Source of the DNA: Bacillota bacterium | GTDB taxonomy: Bacteria > Bacillota > Clostridia > Lachnospirales > Lachnospiraceae | DNA: 16,910 bases | Direction: 5' to 3' | Assembly: GCA_023389295.1 (NCBI GenBank) | Contig: JAEWEO010000159.1 | Location: 1 to 16,910, forward strand | Part shown: positions 6,905-13,473 of the stretch, one piece after another | Position numbering within the stretch: the first letter of the stretch is position 1 | Layout: each line of letters opens with the position of its first letter | Made by a program: the position numbers and the translations under genes | The notes under the pieces: model-generated | Database searches by the model: none | What the model was told of the DNA's origin: nothing | The model's input: only the letters and a program-made list of their open reading frames with translations

Positions 6905-7894
6905 ATGAAAGTTACAATAGATGATGTGGTAAAAAAATGTGGTTTATCCTATGTTACGGTTTCAAGAGTAATTAGTAATTCTCCTAATGTTAGAGAGAGC
7001 AATCGAAAAAAGGTACTGGAAGCGATTGAAGAACTGGGCTATATACCGAATGCAGCAGCCAGAACACTTGCTACTGGCAGAACCTATGTGATTGCTATGT
7101 TTATTTTTGACCTTGGTGATGATTTTTTTGGAAGTATTATAAAGGCGGTGAACAACTATCTAATTCAGCAGGGGTATTTACTAAGCCTATCAATATGTGA
7201 AGAAGATACCTCTCCGGATACCACATTTTTGAGCCAAAATCGAGTAGATGGTGCTATTTTGTTGGTACCCAATAAGGAAAAGGATTATATAGATATTTTA
7301 AAGTCAAAAAAAATTCCTTTTGTAGTAATAGATAATCAAACCGTAGATGAAGAAATTACTTCCGTACTTGCAGATAACATTATGGGAGGATACCTTGCGA
7401 CAAAACACTTAATGAATTTAGGACACACTAAGATAGGTTTAATTGGAGCAGCAGCCCAGAGCTTATCAACGCTGGAACGACAGATCGGGGCATATAAAGC
7501 CATGTCAGAGGGTGGTATCACCCCTTTTGCCATAGAATACGGGAATTATAACCAGACTACCGGTTATAATGCTGTAATGAAATGGAAGCAGGAAAAAGGG
7601 TTGCCTACAGCAATCTTTGCCTTTGATGATCACATTGCGCTTGGTGCCATGAATGCAGCTAAGGATCTTGGCTTAAACATTCCTAAGGATTTGTCTGTTT
7701 GTGGGTACGATGACAGCTTGTTGGCTAATCAATACACACCTAGGATCACTTCAGTAAGACAGCCCGCCGAGGAGATGGCTCAATGTGCTGTCAATCAGTT
7801 GCTTGCAATTATTGACAAACAAGAGGTGGGAAACTATGCTATGAAGTTTCCGCCTAGATTGGCTATCAAGGATTCCACGGCATTCAACCAATAA
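6905..7894 (+). CDS. LacI-family transcriptional regulator
   Basis: A 329-aa repressor-type protein. The N-terminal LacI helix-turn-helix (MKVTIDDVVKKCGLSYVTVSR...) spans about residues 1-46. It is followed by the hinge helix (GYIPNAAARTLATGRT) and a periplasmic-binding-protein-like ligand domain with typical segments (DDHIALGAMNAAKDLGLNIPKDLSVCGYDD and the closing RITSVRQPAEEMAQCAVN). The start is the ATG at 6905 after TTGGAGG. An in-frame extension to 6833 is rejected because it covers the promoter. It is the first gene of an operon with the GH4 glycosidase and is divergent from the sugar symporter, so it most likely responds to the imported sugar or its phosphate and controls both units through the two operator-like sites. 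Confidence 0.93.
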   Translation: MKVTIDDVVKKCGLSYVTVSRVISNSPNVRESNRKKVLEAIEELGYIPNAAARTLATGRTYVIAMFIFDLGDDFFGSIIKAVNNYLIQQGYLLSLSICEEDTSPDTTFLSQNRVDGAILLVPNKEKDYIDILKSKKIPFVVIDNQTVDEEITSVLADNIMGGYLATKHLMNLGHTKIGLIGAAAQSLSTLERQIGAYKAMSEGGITPFAIEYGNYNQTTGYNAVMKWKQEKGLPTAIFAFDDHIALGAMNAAKDLGLNIPKDLSVCGYDDSLLANQYTPRITSVRQPAEEMAQCAVNQLLAIIDKQEVGNYAMKFPPRLAIKDSTAFNQ

Positions 7895-7911
7895 AAAGAG
7901 AGGAGCATATT

Positions 7912-9195
7912 ATGTCAAGATTAAAGATTACAATTATAGGTGCCGGAAGCACCTATACACCTGAGCTCATAGAAGGAATCATTCTACGTGCAAAGGTATT
8001 ACCTGTTACACAGCTAACCTTAATGGATATCGACGAAAGAAAGCTTACTATTGTTGGTAATCTATGCAAGAGGATGATCGAAAAAGCAGGACTAACACTT
8101 GATTTTCAAATGACCTTAAGTCTTAGGGAGGCGTTGGAAGATGCAGATTTCGTATTAACACAAATCAGAGTCGGGAAATTACCCTGTAGAATACTTGATG
8201 AAAAGATACCCTTAACTCATGGACTCATTGGACAGGAGACTACCGGTATTGGTGGCTTCTTTAAAGCGTTAAGAACGATTCCTGTGATGCTTGAAATTGC
8301 CAAACAGATGGAAGAACTTTGCCCACAGGCTTGGCTAATCAACTTCTCAAACCCTTCGGGAATTCTTGCTGAGGCACTTCAAAATTATACAAATATTAAA
8401 ACCATTGGTCTATGTAATGCTCCGATTAACATGATTGCAGGTGTTGAAAAAGCATTAAATCGAACGGATCTGGAAATTCAATATGTTGGGCTTAATCATC
8501 TTAGTTACATAACCGGTATTAGACAGGGAGAGACGGATTTATTGCAGGAGGCACTAACACAGGGTGTAAACGGGCAAGGAATGAAGAATATTCCCTTAGA
8601 GGGCTTTGGTCAAGAGCTGATACAAACCATAGGAGCAATTCCCTCCTCCTATCTGGAGTATTTCTATTTTCGTGAAGCAAAATTAGAACATTTACATTCA
8701 GAGGATAAATGTCGTGGAGAAGTATGTGTTGAGATTGAAGAAGCCCTACTAGAATCCTATCAGGATGTATCCTTAGAGGAAAAACCGAAGGAGCTGGAGA
8801 AGAGAGGGGGCGCCCGTTATTCAGAGGCTGCAATTTCGTTGGTAGATGCCATTTACAATGACAAACAAGAGATTCATATTGTCAATGTTTTGAATCAAAA
8901 TGCCCTAGAGTTTATGAAACCGGAGGATACGGTCGAAATTTCTGCCATCATCGGAAAGGACGGAGTAAAGCCGATACTGATCCGTAATTTTACGAATCAG
9001 CATGTAATAGAGATGATGCAGACTGTAAAAGCCTATGAGCGCCATGCCATACAAGCAGCCATCCATGGAGATGATACCGAGGCTATGAAAGCATTACTGA
9101 TACACCCTTTGGTGGGGGATTATCATAAGGCAAAGAGTTGCTATGAGGAAATGAAAGAGGCGCATAAAGACTATCTTCCACAATTTAAAAAATAG
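7912..9195 (+). CDS. chbF: GH4 NAD-dependent 6-phospho-glycosidase (ChbF/LicH-like)
   Basis: A 427-aa glycoside hydrolase family 4 enzyme. GH4 enzymes cleave by a redox-elimination route using NAD+ and a divalent metal. Visible features: Rossmann motif ITIIGAGSTYTPEL at the N-terminus; the ETTGIGGFFKALRTIPV and INFSNPSG segments; metal-ligand Cys168 in GLCNAP and His196 in GLNHLSY; and the base Tyr303 in KRGGARYSEA. The residues after the metal Cys distinguish GH4 subfamilies: 6-phospho-beta-glucosidases carry CNVP, and CNAP here is closest to that. GAIPSSYLEYFYF also matches that branch. Substrates of that branch are 6'-phosphorylated disaccharides. An AGAGGAGC ribosome site precedes it, 17 bases after lacI. 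With the kinase and ChbG next door, a ChbF-like role on phosphorylated, deacetylated chitobiose fits; cellobiose-6-phosphate is the alternative. Confidence 0.9.
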   Translation: MSRLKITIIGAGSTYTPELIEGIILRAKVLPVTQLTLMDIDERKLTIVGNLCKRMIEKAGLTLDFQMTLSLREALEDADFVLTQIRVGKLPCRILDEKIPLTHGLIGQETTGIGGFFKALRTIPVMLEIAKQMEELCPQAWLINFSNPSGILAEALQNYTNIKTIGLCNAPINMIAGVEKALNRTDLEIQYVGLNHLSYITGIRQGETDLLQEALTQGVNGQGMKNIPLEGFGQELIQTIGAIPSSYLEYFYFREAKLEHLHSEDKCRGEVCVEIEEALLESYQDVSLEEKPKELEKRGGARYSEAAISLVDAIYNDKQEIHIVNVLNQNALEFMKPEDTVEISAIIGKDGVKPILIRNFTNQHVIEMMQTVKAYERHAIQAAIHGDDTEAMKALLIHPLVGDYHKAKSCYEEMKEAHKDYLPQFKK

Positions 9196-9198
9196 GTC

Positions 9199-9260
9199 AT
9201 TGCGAAACAAAATAGTTTTTGTCATTTTGTACAATGCCTAAAGGTTATGAGTTTCGCAAT
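9199..9260 (+). other. Intercistronic stem-loop between GH4 and kinase genes
   Basis: ATTGCGAAAC (9199-9208) is perfectly complementary to GTTTCGCAAT (9251-9260), enclosing a 42-base loop. There is no following U-run, so it is not a classical terminator. A processing or stabilising element within the operon mRNA is possible. Confidence 0.55.
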
Positions 9261-9294
9261 CACCAAATTTATTAATAGATAAAAGGAGCTTTTC

Positions 9295-10296
9295 ATGAAT
9301 AAAGAATATATTATTGGAGTGGATGGCGGAGGTACTAAGACAGACTACCTATTGTTTACGACAAAGGGTGAATGGGTGGATTCTTATCGTGTAGGAAGCC
9401 GAAGTCATGAAGTAGTACAAGGGGGTTTTGCCAAGGTTGAAAAGTTAATCCTATCCGATATAGAGTATCTTCTAAGTAAAAATAATATTGATAAAACAAG
9501 TGTTGTGGCAGCGGCTTTTGGTATGGCGGGTATCGATACTCTTTCCCAATTGGAGACAATGAATAAGATCATTTTGAAAGCAGAGTTGCAAAAATTTGTT
9601 GTTGCCAATGACTCAATTTTAGGTATTAAAGCAGGTTGTCCCTCCGGCGTTGGTATTTGCTCCATCAATGGAACCGGAACGGTGGCCCTGGGTATAAATT
9701 CTAAGGGTGAGATGTTACAGGTCGGGGGTATTGGTTTGGCGACGGGAGATCATGCAGGAGGCTTTATCATATCTTCTTTAGTGATACGTTCAGTCTATGA
9801 TTATTATTTTCGATGCGGAGCTAAAACGATTTTATCAGAACGGATTATGGATTTATTTGGGATTGAAAATCCGAAGTATTTATTCGATGCCATAAGCAAT
9901 CAATTTTATACGAACCGAGACAAAGATAAAGAAGTCGTAACCATATTATTTAATGCTGTTTTGGAAGAAGACGAAGTTGCAAAGGATATTGTAAGAGAAG
10001 TTGCAAATGAACTTGCAAAATCAGTTGCAGGATGCATGAAGCAATTACATTTTGAAGAAACCCCTGAAGTAGTGCTTGCCGGCTCCATCTGGACCAAAGC
10101 CAATTGCCCGTTATTACTCCAAGAATTTAAGGAGGTAGTAAAAAAATTAGCAAATGTTTCAATAGATCCAATTCCTCTTAAGGTAATTCCTGCTGCGGGA
10201 GCAATTATTTGGGCCCTTGAGTTAGCATTTGAAAAACCGATTACCTTACAGCAAAGAGAGAAAATATTAAATAACGAAGCGATACAGAATTTATAA
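9295..10296 (+). CDS. BadF/BcrA-family sugar kinase, N-acetylglucosamine-kinase-like
   Basis: A 333-aa member of the ASKHA superfamily, BadF/BadG/BcrA/BcrD ATPase family, the group that includes human and bacterial N-acetylglucosamine kinases. It shows the phosphate-1 motif DGGGTKT (residues 10-16), FGMAGID, the catalytic-Asp segment VANDSILG (Asp106), the phosphate-2/adenosine region SINGTGTVALG (124-133) and GLATGDHAGG. No iron-sulfur cysteines of the benzoyl-CoA reductase activators are seen, which supports a sugar kinase. An AAAAGGAGC ribosome site precedes the ATG. In this operon it would supply the 6-phosphate that GH4 enzymes need, which a PTS would otherwise provide, or else phosphorylate released GlcNAc. 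Substrate inferred. Confidence 0.88.
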   Translation: MNKEYIIGVDGGGTKTDYLLFTTKGEWVDSYRVGSRSHEVVQGGFAKVEKLILSDIEYLLSKNNIDKTSVVAAAFGMAGIDTLSQLETMNKIILKAELQKFVVANDSILGIKAGCPSGVGICSINGTGTVALGINSKGEMLQVGGIGLATGDHAGGFIISSLVIRSVYDYYFRCGAKTILSERIMDLFGIENPKYLFDAISNQFYTNRDKDKEVVTILFNAVLEEDEVAKDIVREVANELAKSVAGCMKQLHFEETPEVVLAGSIWTKANCPLLLQEFKEVVKKLANVSIDPIPLKVIPAAGAIIWALELAFEKPITLQQREKILNNEAIQNL

Positions 10297-10328
10297 TCTT
10301 ATAACTATTTTCAAAGGAGAAGAAAAGC

Positions 10329-11204
10329 ATGAAACGTTTTCTTATTATGAATACGGATGATTTTGGTCAGTGTAGCTCCGTTAATGAAGCCATCTTTGAA
10401 TTGCTTGCGGAGAGGCTAGTATCTTCTGCAACTATAATGCCTTGTACACCAGGTTTTGAAGAGGCAGCCTCCTGGTGCCTAAAAAATCAAATAAGCAATG
10501 TAGGTCTTCATCTTACTTTTACGAGTGAATGGGAAAACATGAGATCGAGAAGCTTAACACATGGAAGGACTATTGAGGATAGTGAAGGTTTTCTTTTTTC
10601 ACGTTGTGAAGAATTTGCAGTAAATGCAAATAGGGAAGAGGTATTAAAAGAAATTGAAGCACAATTTGTGAAATGCATGGACTATGGTATAGATCTTTCC
10701 CACGTAGATAATCATATGGGAAGTCTCTATGGATTATATGGTAATTGCTATTTGACGGATGTATTTGAATATTGTGCAAAGTATGGTAAGTTGCCATTTC
10801 GCTTCTTTCGTAATTACTATAAGGATGATGTGCTGTTAGGGCCTCTTGATAACCCAAAGATGCTTGCTTTCTTTCAGTATATCATAGCTCAGGCAGATAT
10901 GCTTGGAATACTAACTCCGGATTACCTACTGACACATGCTTATGAAGCAGAACAGGGTGAAACATATGAAAGCTTTAAAGAGATGATGATCGGTAGAATT
11001 TATCGGCTGCCAGAGGGCATTACGGAAACCTATATCCATCCCTCAAAGGAAACTTCGGAAATTAAATTTATTAATCCTACATGGCAAAGACGCGTGCATG
11101 AATATGAATTAATGAAGGATGAGGATTATCGTTATGCACTAAAAGATGCAAATGTCACGATGATTAGTTATCGTGATATTTCAAAGATACGTAAACGCAG
11201 CTAA
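10329..11204 (+). CDS. chbG: ChbG/YdjC-family carbohydrate deacetylase
   Basis: A 291-aa YdjC-family protein. E. coli ChbG removes one acetyl group from chitobiose-6-phosphate, which allows both induction and cleavage of the chb sugar. The family's metal-site residues are visible: Asp10/Asp11 in NTDDFG, His61 in GLHLTF, and His125 with nearby His129 in SHVDNHMGS. An AAAGGAGAAG site precedes the ATG, 32 bases after the kinase stop. It is the last gene of the operon. Together with a GH4 enzyme it reproduces the chbF-chbG pair of the enteric chitobiose operon, but without PTS genes in the window. A related substrate with another N-acetyl sugar cannot be excluded. Confidence 0.88.
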   Translation: MKRFLIMNTDDFGQCSSVNEAIFELLAERLVSSATIMPCTPGFEEAASWCLKNQISNVGLHLTFTSEWENMRSRSLTHGRTIEDSEGFLFSRCEEFAVNANREEVLKEIEAQFVKCMDYGIDLSHVDNHMGSLYGLYGNCYLTDVFEYCAKYGKLPFRFFRNYYKDDVLLGPLDNPKMLAFFQYIIAQADMLGILTPDYLLTHAYEAEQGETYESFKEMMIGRIYRLPEGITETYIHPSKETSEIKFINPTWQRRVHEYELMKDEDYRYALKDANVTMISYRDISKIRKRS

Positions 11205-11253
11205 AAACGTCATAATAAATACATAAATACCTGCTTGCGAAGCTGACATTTTT
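11203..11253 (+). terminator. Weak candidate terminator after chbG
   Basis: AAAAACGTCA (11203-11212) pairs with TGACATTTTT (11244-11253) with one mismatch. A small GCTT-GCG-AAGC hairpin (11233-11243) sits just before TGACATTTTT. No other terminator is visible for the operon. Confidence 0.3.
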
Positions 11254-11266
11254 GAATAGAAACTGC

Positions 11267-11296
11267 TTGTATCTTAATTCCTACTCATGGTAAGAT
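11267..11296 (+). promoter_or_regulatory. Possible promoter of the 107-aa gene
   Basis: -35 TTGTAT (11267-11272), 18-base spacer ending TGG, -10 TAAGAT (11291-11296), giving an extended -10. A leader of about 100 nt would follow. Confidence 0.4.
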
Positions 11297-11400
11297 GTTT
11301 GAGTGTATTATCAAGCATAGATATTCATTTTTTAATTGCATATATGTTTGAAATTAAACAGAAATTAATACGGATAAGAATTAATATTGGAGGTAGTAAT

Positions 11401-11724
11401 ATGAATGAGGAATTGGCACAATTGGATGCAGATTTAAAAGGCCTTTTTGTTGAAAATAAAATTGAAGAAATGACAGAACTTCTGGATGCCCAATCGGAGG
11501 AGACCGTTAAGACCTTAAGTGATTACAGCTGGAATGTTATTAAAAAGTATTATGATACAGAAAAGTTTGATTTAATGTTTCAGCATTTCAAATTTGTAGC
11601 CTTTACTTGCTTTATGGTAGAATATGCGCATCAAAGAAAATTAATTTCTGAGGAAGCTTTTGAAATTATGATGCAGGTGTACAATGATATCTACAAGTTG
11701 AAGAGAAATCAGTCGGAAAGTTAA
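11401..11724 (+). CDS. Hypothetical helical protein, 107 aa
   Basis: I do not recognise this protein. From the ATG at 11401 (behind TTGGAGGTAG) it is 107 aa, acidic, and predicted almost wholly helical by eye (MNEELAQLDADLKGLFVENK at the start, repeated E/L/K spacing). It has an aromatic central stretch (KYYDTEKFDLMFQHFKFVAFTCFMVEYAHQ). There is no signal peptide or clear membrane helix. A longer in-frame reading back to 11287 lacks a ribosome site and overlaps the predicted promoter, so I reject it. Single gene, closed by a strong hairpin. A small cytosolic adaptor or regulator is possible; nothing in the context assigns a role. Confidence 0.75.
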   Translation: MNEELAQLDADLKGLFVENKIEEMTELLDAQSEETVKTLSDYSWNVIKKYYDTEKFDLMFQHFKFVAFTCFMVEYAHQRKLISEEAFEIMMQVYNDIYKLKRNQSES

Positions 11725-11730
11725 GTTATA

Positions 11731-11761
11731 AGTGAGGCGCCTTTCATGAAGGCGCCTCATT
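11731..11761. terminator. Bidirectional hairpin between the 107-aa gene and oadB
   Basis: TGAGGCGCCTT (11733-11743) and AAGGCGCCTCA (11749-11759) form a perfect GC-rich stem with a TCATG loop, extendable by two pairs. T content after it is modest on both strands (TTAAATATCTT on plus, CTTATAACTT on minus). It lies between convergent genes and probably serves both. Confidence 0.75.
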
Positions 11762-11773
11762 AAATATCTTATT

Positions 11774-12910
11774 TTATCCAAAAAGTGACAGCAATATACC
11801 TGCTGCTACAGCAGAGCCAATGACACCGGCAACATTAGGGCCCATCGCAAACATAAGTAGATAGTTGCCTGGATTAGCCTTCTGCCCTTCAATCTGAGAG
11901 ACACGGGCAGCCATCGGTACAGCAGATACCCCTGCAGAACCTATCAAAGGATTGATCTTTCCTTTTGTAACCCAGCACATTAATTTACCAATCAGAAGTC
12001 CACCGATGGTACTGAACATGAAAGCGACTAGTCCAAGGAGAATAATTCCCAAGGTTCTTGGCTTTAAGAATTCTGAACCGGCTGCCGTAGCACCAACGGT
12101 AAGGCCTAGGAAGATTGTTACAATATTAATTAAAGTGTTTTGCGCTGTATCGGTGAGCCGGTCCACTACACCGGATTCCTTAAAAAGATTACCAAGCATT
12201 AACATACCGATCAATGGGGCAACGGATGGCAGAAGCAGGATGCATAATACGGAAACAACGATCGGAAAACAGATCTTTTCTAATTTGGATACGGTTCTTA
12301 ATTGCTCCATTTTAATTTCGCGTTCTTTTTTCGTGGTAAGAAGTCTCATTAACGGAGGTTGGATGAGTGGTATTAATGCCATGTAGGAATAAGCTGCAAT
12401 TGCTATGGAAGCAAGTAAATCAGGAGCAAGTCTGGTGGCCAGATAAATAGCTGTGGGGCCATCGGCACCTCCCATGATACCAATGGATGCAGCTTCCTTT
12501 GGATCAAATCCCATAACGCCAGCAATTACAAAAGCAACAGCGATACCAAACTGAGAACCAGCACCGATTAGCATACTACTGGGGCGGGCAATTAATGGTC
12601 CAAAATCAGTCATAGCTCCGATACCTAGGAAGATAAGAGATGGATAAATACCCTTTTTTACACCCAGGTACAGATAATATAAAAGACCGCCTGTATCCGA
12701 AGAGCTTGTCGGCTCGTACATCAGACCGGTTAATGGTAAGTTTGCTAAGAGCATACCAAAGGCTATGGGTAATAACAAAAGCGGTTCAAATTTCTTTGCA
12801 ATTGCGAGGTAGATAAGGATACCGGCAATCAATATCATAACAATGGATTGCCAACTTAGGGCAGCAAAACCTGAATCCCTTAGTAGCTTTAAGATTGATT
12901 CAAGAAACAT
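11774..12910 (-). CDS. oadB: Sodium-pumping decarboxylase beta subunit (OadB/MmdB/GcdB)
   Basis: A 378-aa multi-helix membrane protein, the normal length for the beta subunit of Na+-translocating decarboxylases (oxaloacetate, methylmalonyl-CoA or glutaconyl-CoA). This subunit decarboxylates carboxybiotin and couples it to Na+ export. The conserved GGADGPTAIYLATRLAPDL loop holds the Asp required for Na+. The second re-entrant region, NPLIGSAGVSAVPMAARV...NPGNYLLMFAMGPNVAGVIGSAVAAG, is complete. An AAAAGGAG site lies 9 bases before the ATG. It follows the small oadG-like gene by 36 bases in the same operon. The carboxyltransferase (alpha) and biotin carrier genes are not in the window, so the acid substrate cannot be named. 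Confidence 0.95.
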   Translation of the reverse strand: MFLESILKLLRDSGFAALSWQSIVMILIAGILIYLAIAKKFEPLLLLPIAFGMLLANLPLTGLMYEPTSSSDTGGLLYYLYLGVKKGIYPSLIFLGIGAMTDFGPLIARPSSMLIGAGSQFGIAVAFVIAGVMGFDPKEAASIGIMGGADGPTAIYLATRLAPDLLASIAIAAYSYMALIPLIQPPLMRLLTTKKEREIKMEQLRTVSKLEKICFPIVVSVLCILLLPSVAPLIGMLMLGNLFKESGVVDRLTDTAQNTLINIVTIFLGLTVGATAAGSEFLKPRTLGIILLGLVAFMFSTIGGLLIGKLMCWVTKGKINPLIGSAGVSAVPMAARVSQIEGQKANPGNYLLMFAMGPNVAGVIGSAVAAGILLSLFG

Positions 12911-12946
12911 TTTAGTTCTCCTTTTCGTATGTATTATCGTTTCTTT

Positions 12947-13108
12947 CTAGTTTTGTTGGTTTGTCTTAGCTTGTTTTTTTAAGTTCATCTTCTCGATTAA
13001 TATAATTAATAGTGAAAATATACGAATAATTGCCCAAAGTAAAATTAGAACCGAAAAAACAACAGCCATACAAAACAAAGCAGTAGGTATACTATCTGAT
13101 AAAGGCAT
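12947..13108 (-). CDS. oadG: OadG-like small membrane subunit of Na+-pumping decarboxylase
   Basis: A 53-aa protein with one N-terminal membrane helix (TALFCMAVVFSVLILLWAIIRIFSLLIILI) followed by a short basic tail (KMNLKKQAKTNQQN). The MxVVFxVLxLLWxIIRIF pattern is that of OadG/MmdD gamma or delta subunits, which tether and stabilise the complex. The start at 13108 is chosen because AAGGGGTG lies 6 bases upstream; a longer reading from 13129 would begin before that site. First gene of the oadGB unit. It lacks the long His-rich C-terminus of enteric OadG. Confidence 0.8.
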   Translation of the reverse strand: MPLSDSIPTALFCMAVVFSVLILLWAIIRIFSLLIILIEKMNLKKQAKTNQQN

Positions 13109-13144
13109 ATGTTTCACCCCTTTCCACATGTTTTTTTTGGAGAC

Positions 13145-13171
13145 AAAAAAAGAACTTCTAAAAAGAAGCTC
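13145..13171 (-). terminator. Intrinsic terminator inside the oadGB leader (attenuator candidate)
   Basis: On the minus strand GAGCTTCT (13171-13164), a TTTT loop, then AGAAGTTC (13159-13152) form an 8-bp stem with one G-U pair, followed by seven T's (13151-13145). It lies about 37 bases upstream of the oadG start and about 70 bases after the predicted transcription start. Upstream AAGCT (in TTTAAGCTTT) could pair with AGCTT of the left arm, giving a competing antiterminator. Confidence 0.7.
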
Positions 13172-13248
13172 TCCACCCTAAAGCTTAAAACTTGAAACAG
13201 TTAGTAAACTGCCAACCGGAAAATTAACACCTAATTTGTAATAACTAA

Positions 13249-13277
13249 ATGGTAACATATCACATAGTCGCTGTCAA
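13249..13277 (-). promoter_or_regulatory. Promoter of the oadGB operon
   Basis: Minus-strand perfect -35 TTGACA (13277-13272), 17-base spacer, -10 TACCAT (13254-13249) preceded by TGT (extended -10). The start near 13242 gives a leader of about 134 nt with small hairpins (AAATTA/TAATTT, CAGTT/AACTG) before the terminator at 13145-13171. Confidence 0.65.
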
Positions 13278-13289
13278 TGTTAAAAAAAT

Positions 13290-13332
13290 ATCAATCTTTC
13301 TTGGCGATAATAAATTAATCTTTCTGGGCAAT
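13290..13332. repeat. Two 19-bp direct repeats between oadGB and asnA promoters
   Basis: Positions 13290-13308 and 13314-13332 match at 16 of 19 bases (core AATCTTTCT-GGC-AT), repeating with a 24-bp period. They sit upstream of the oadGB -35 box and about 46 bp upstream of the asnA -35 box. They look like tandem sites for a DNA-binding protein. Confidence 0.65.
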
Positions 13333-13377
13333 GACTGTGTGAAGAATTAGGGTATGTCATACGGTTTGGACATATCA

Positions 13378-13406
13378 TTGACAAGTAAGGAATAAAAATG
13401 TAAAAT
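13378..13406 (+). promoter_or_regulatory. asnA: Promoter of asnA
   Basis: Perfect -35 TTGACA (13378-13383), 17-base spacer, -10 TAAAAT (13401-13406). An 11-bp palindrome GTATGTCATAC (13352-13362) lies just upstream and could be an operator. The leader to the ATG is about 60 nt. Confidence 0.75.
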
Positions 13407-13473
13407 GTGCTACATAGCATTTTGTACATAAGAGCGCATTACCCAACAAACAAAGTAAGTAGGAGGTAGGATA

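Noticed and set aside
8519..8833. Antisense open frame of 104 codons inside the GH4 gene
   Set aside because: It is the shadow of a conserved enzyme gene, without a ribosome site or recognisable domain.
9295..10296. BadF-family protein as an activator of a radical dehydratase
   Set aside because: It lacks the cluster-binding cysteines of those activators, there is no dehydratase nearby, and the sugar-catabolic neighbours favour a kinase.
11287..11400. Longer form of the 107-aa protein
   Set aside because: No ribosome site at 11287, and TTGGAGGTAG lies directly before the ATG at 11401.
11952..12386. Plus-strand open frame of 144 codons opposite oadB
   Set aside because: Antisense to a clearly conserved membrane protein gene; composition is that of a shadow frame and no ribosome site is seen.
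13171..13182. AGGGTGG on the minus strand just before the oadGB leader terminator, like the start of a T-box
   Set aside because: The conserved continuation (NACCGCG) is missing, no specifier stem is evident in the short leader, and the downstream genes are not amino-acid related.
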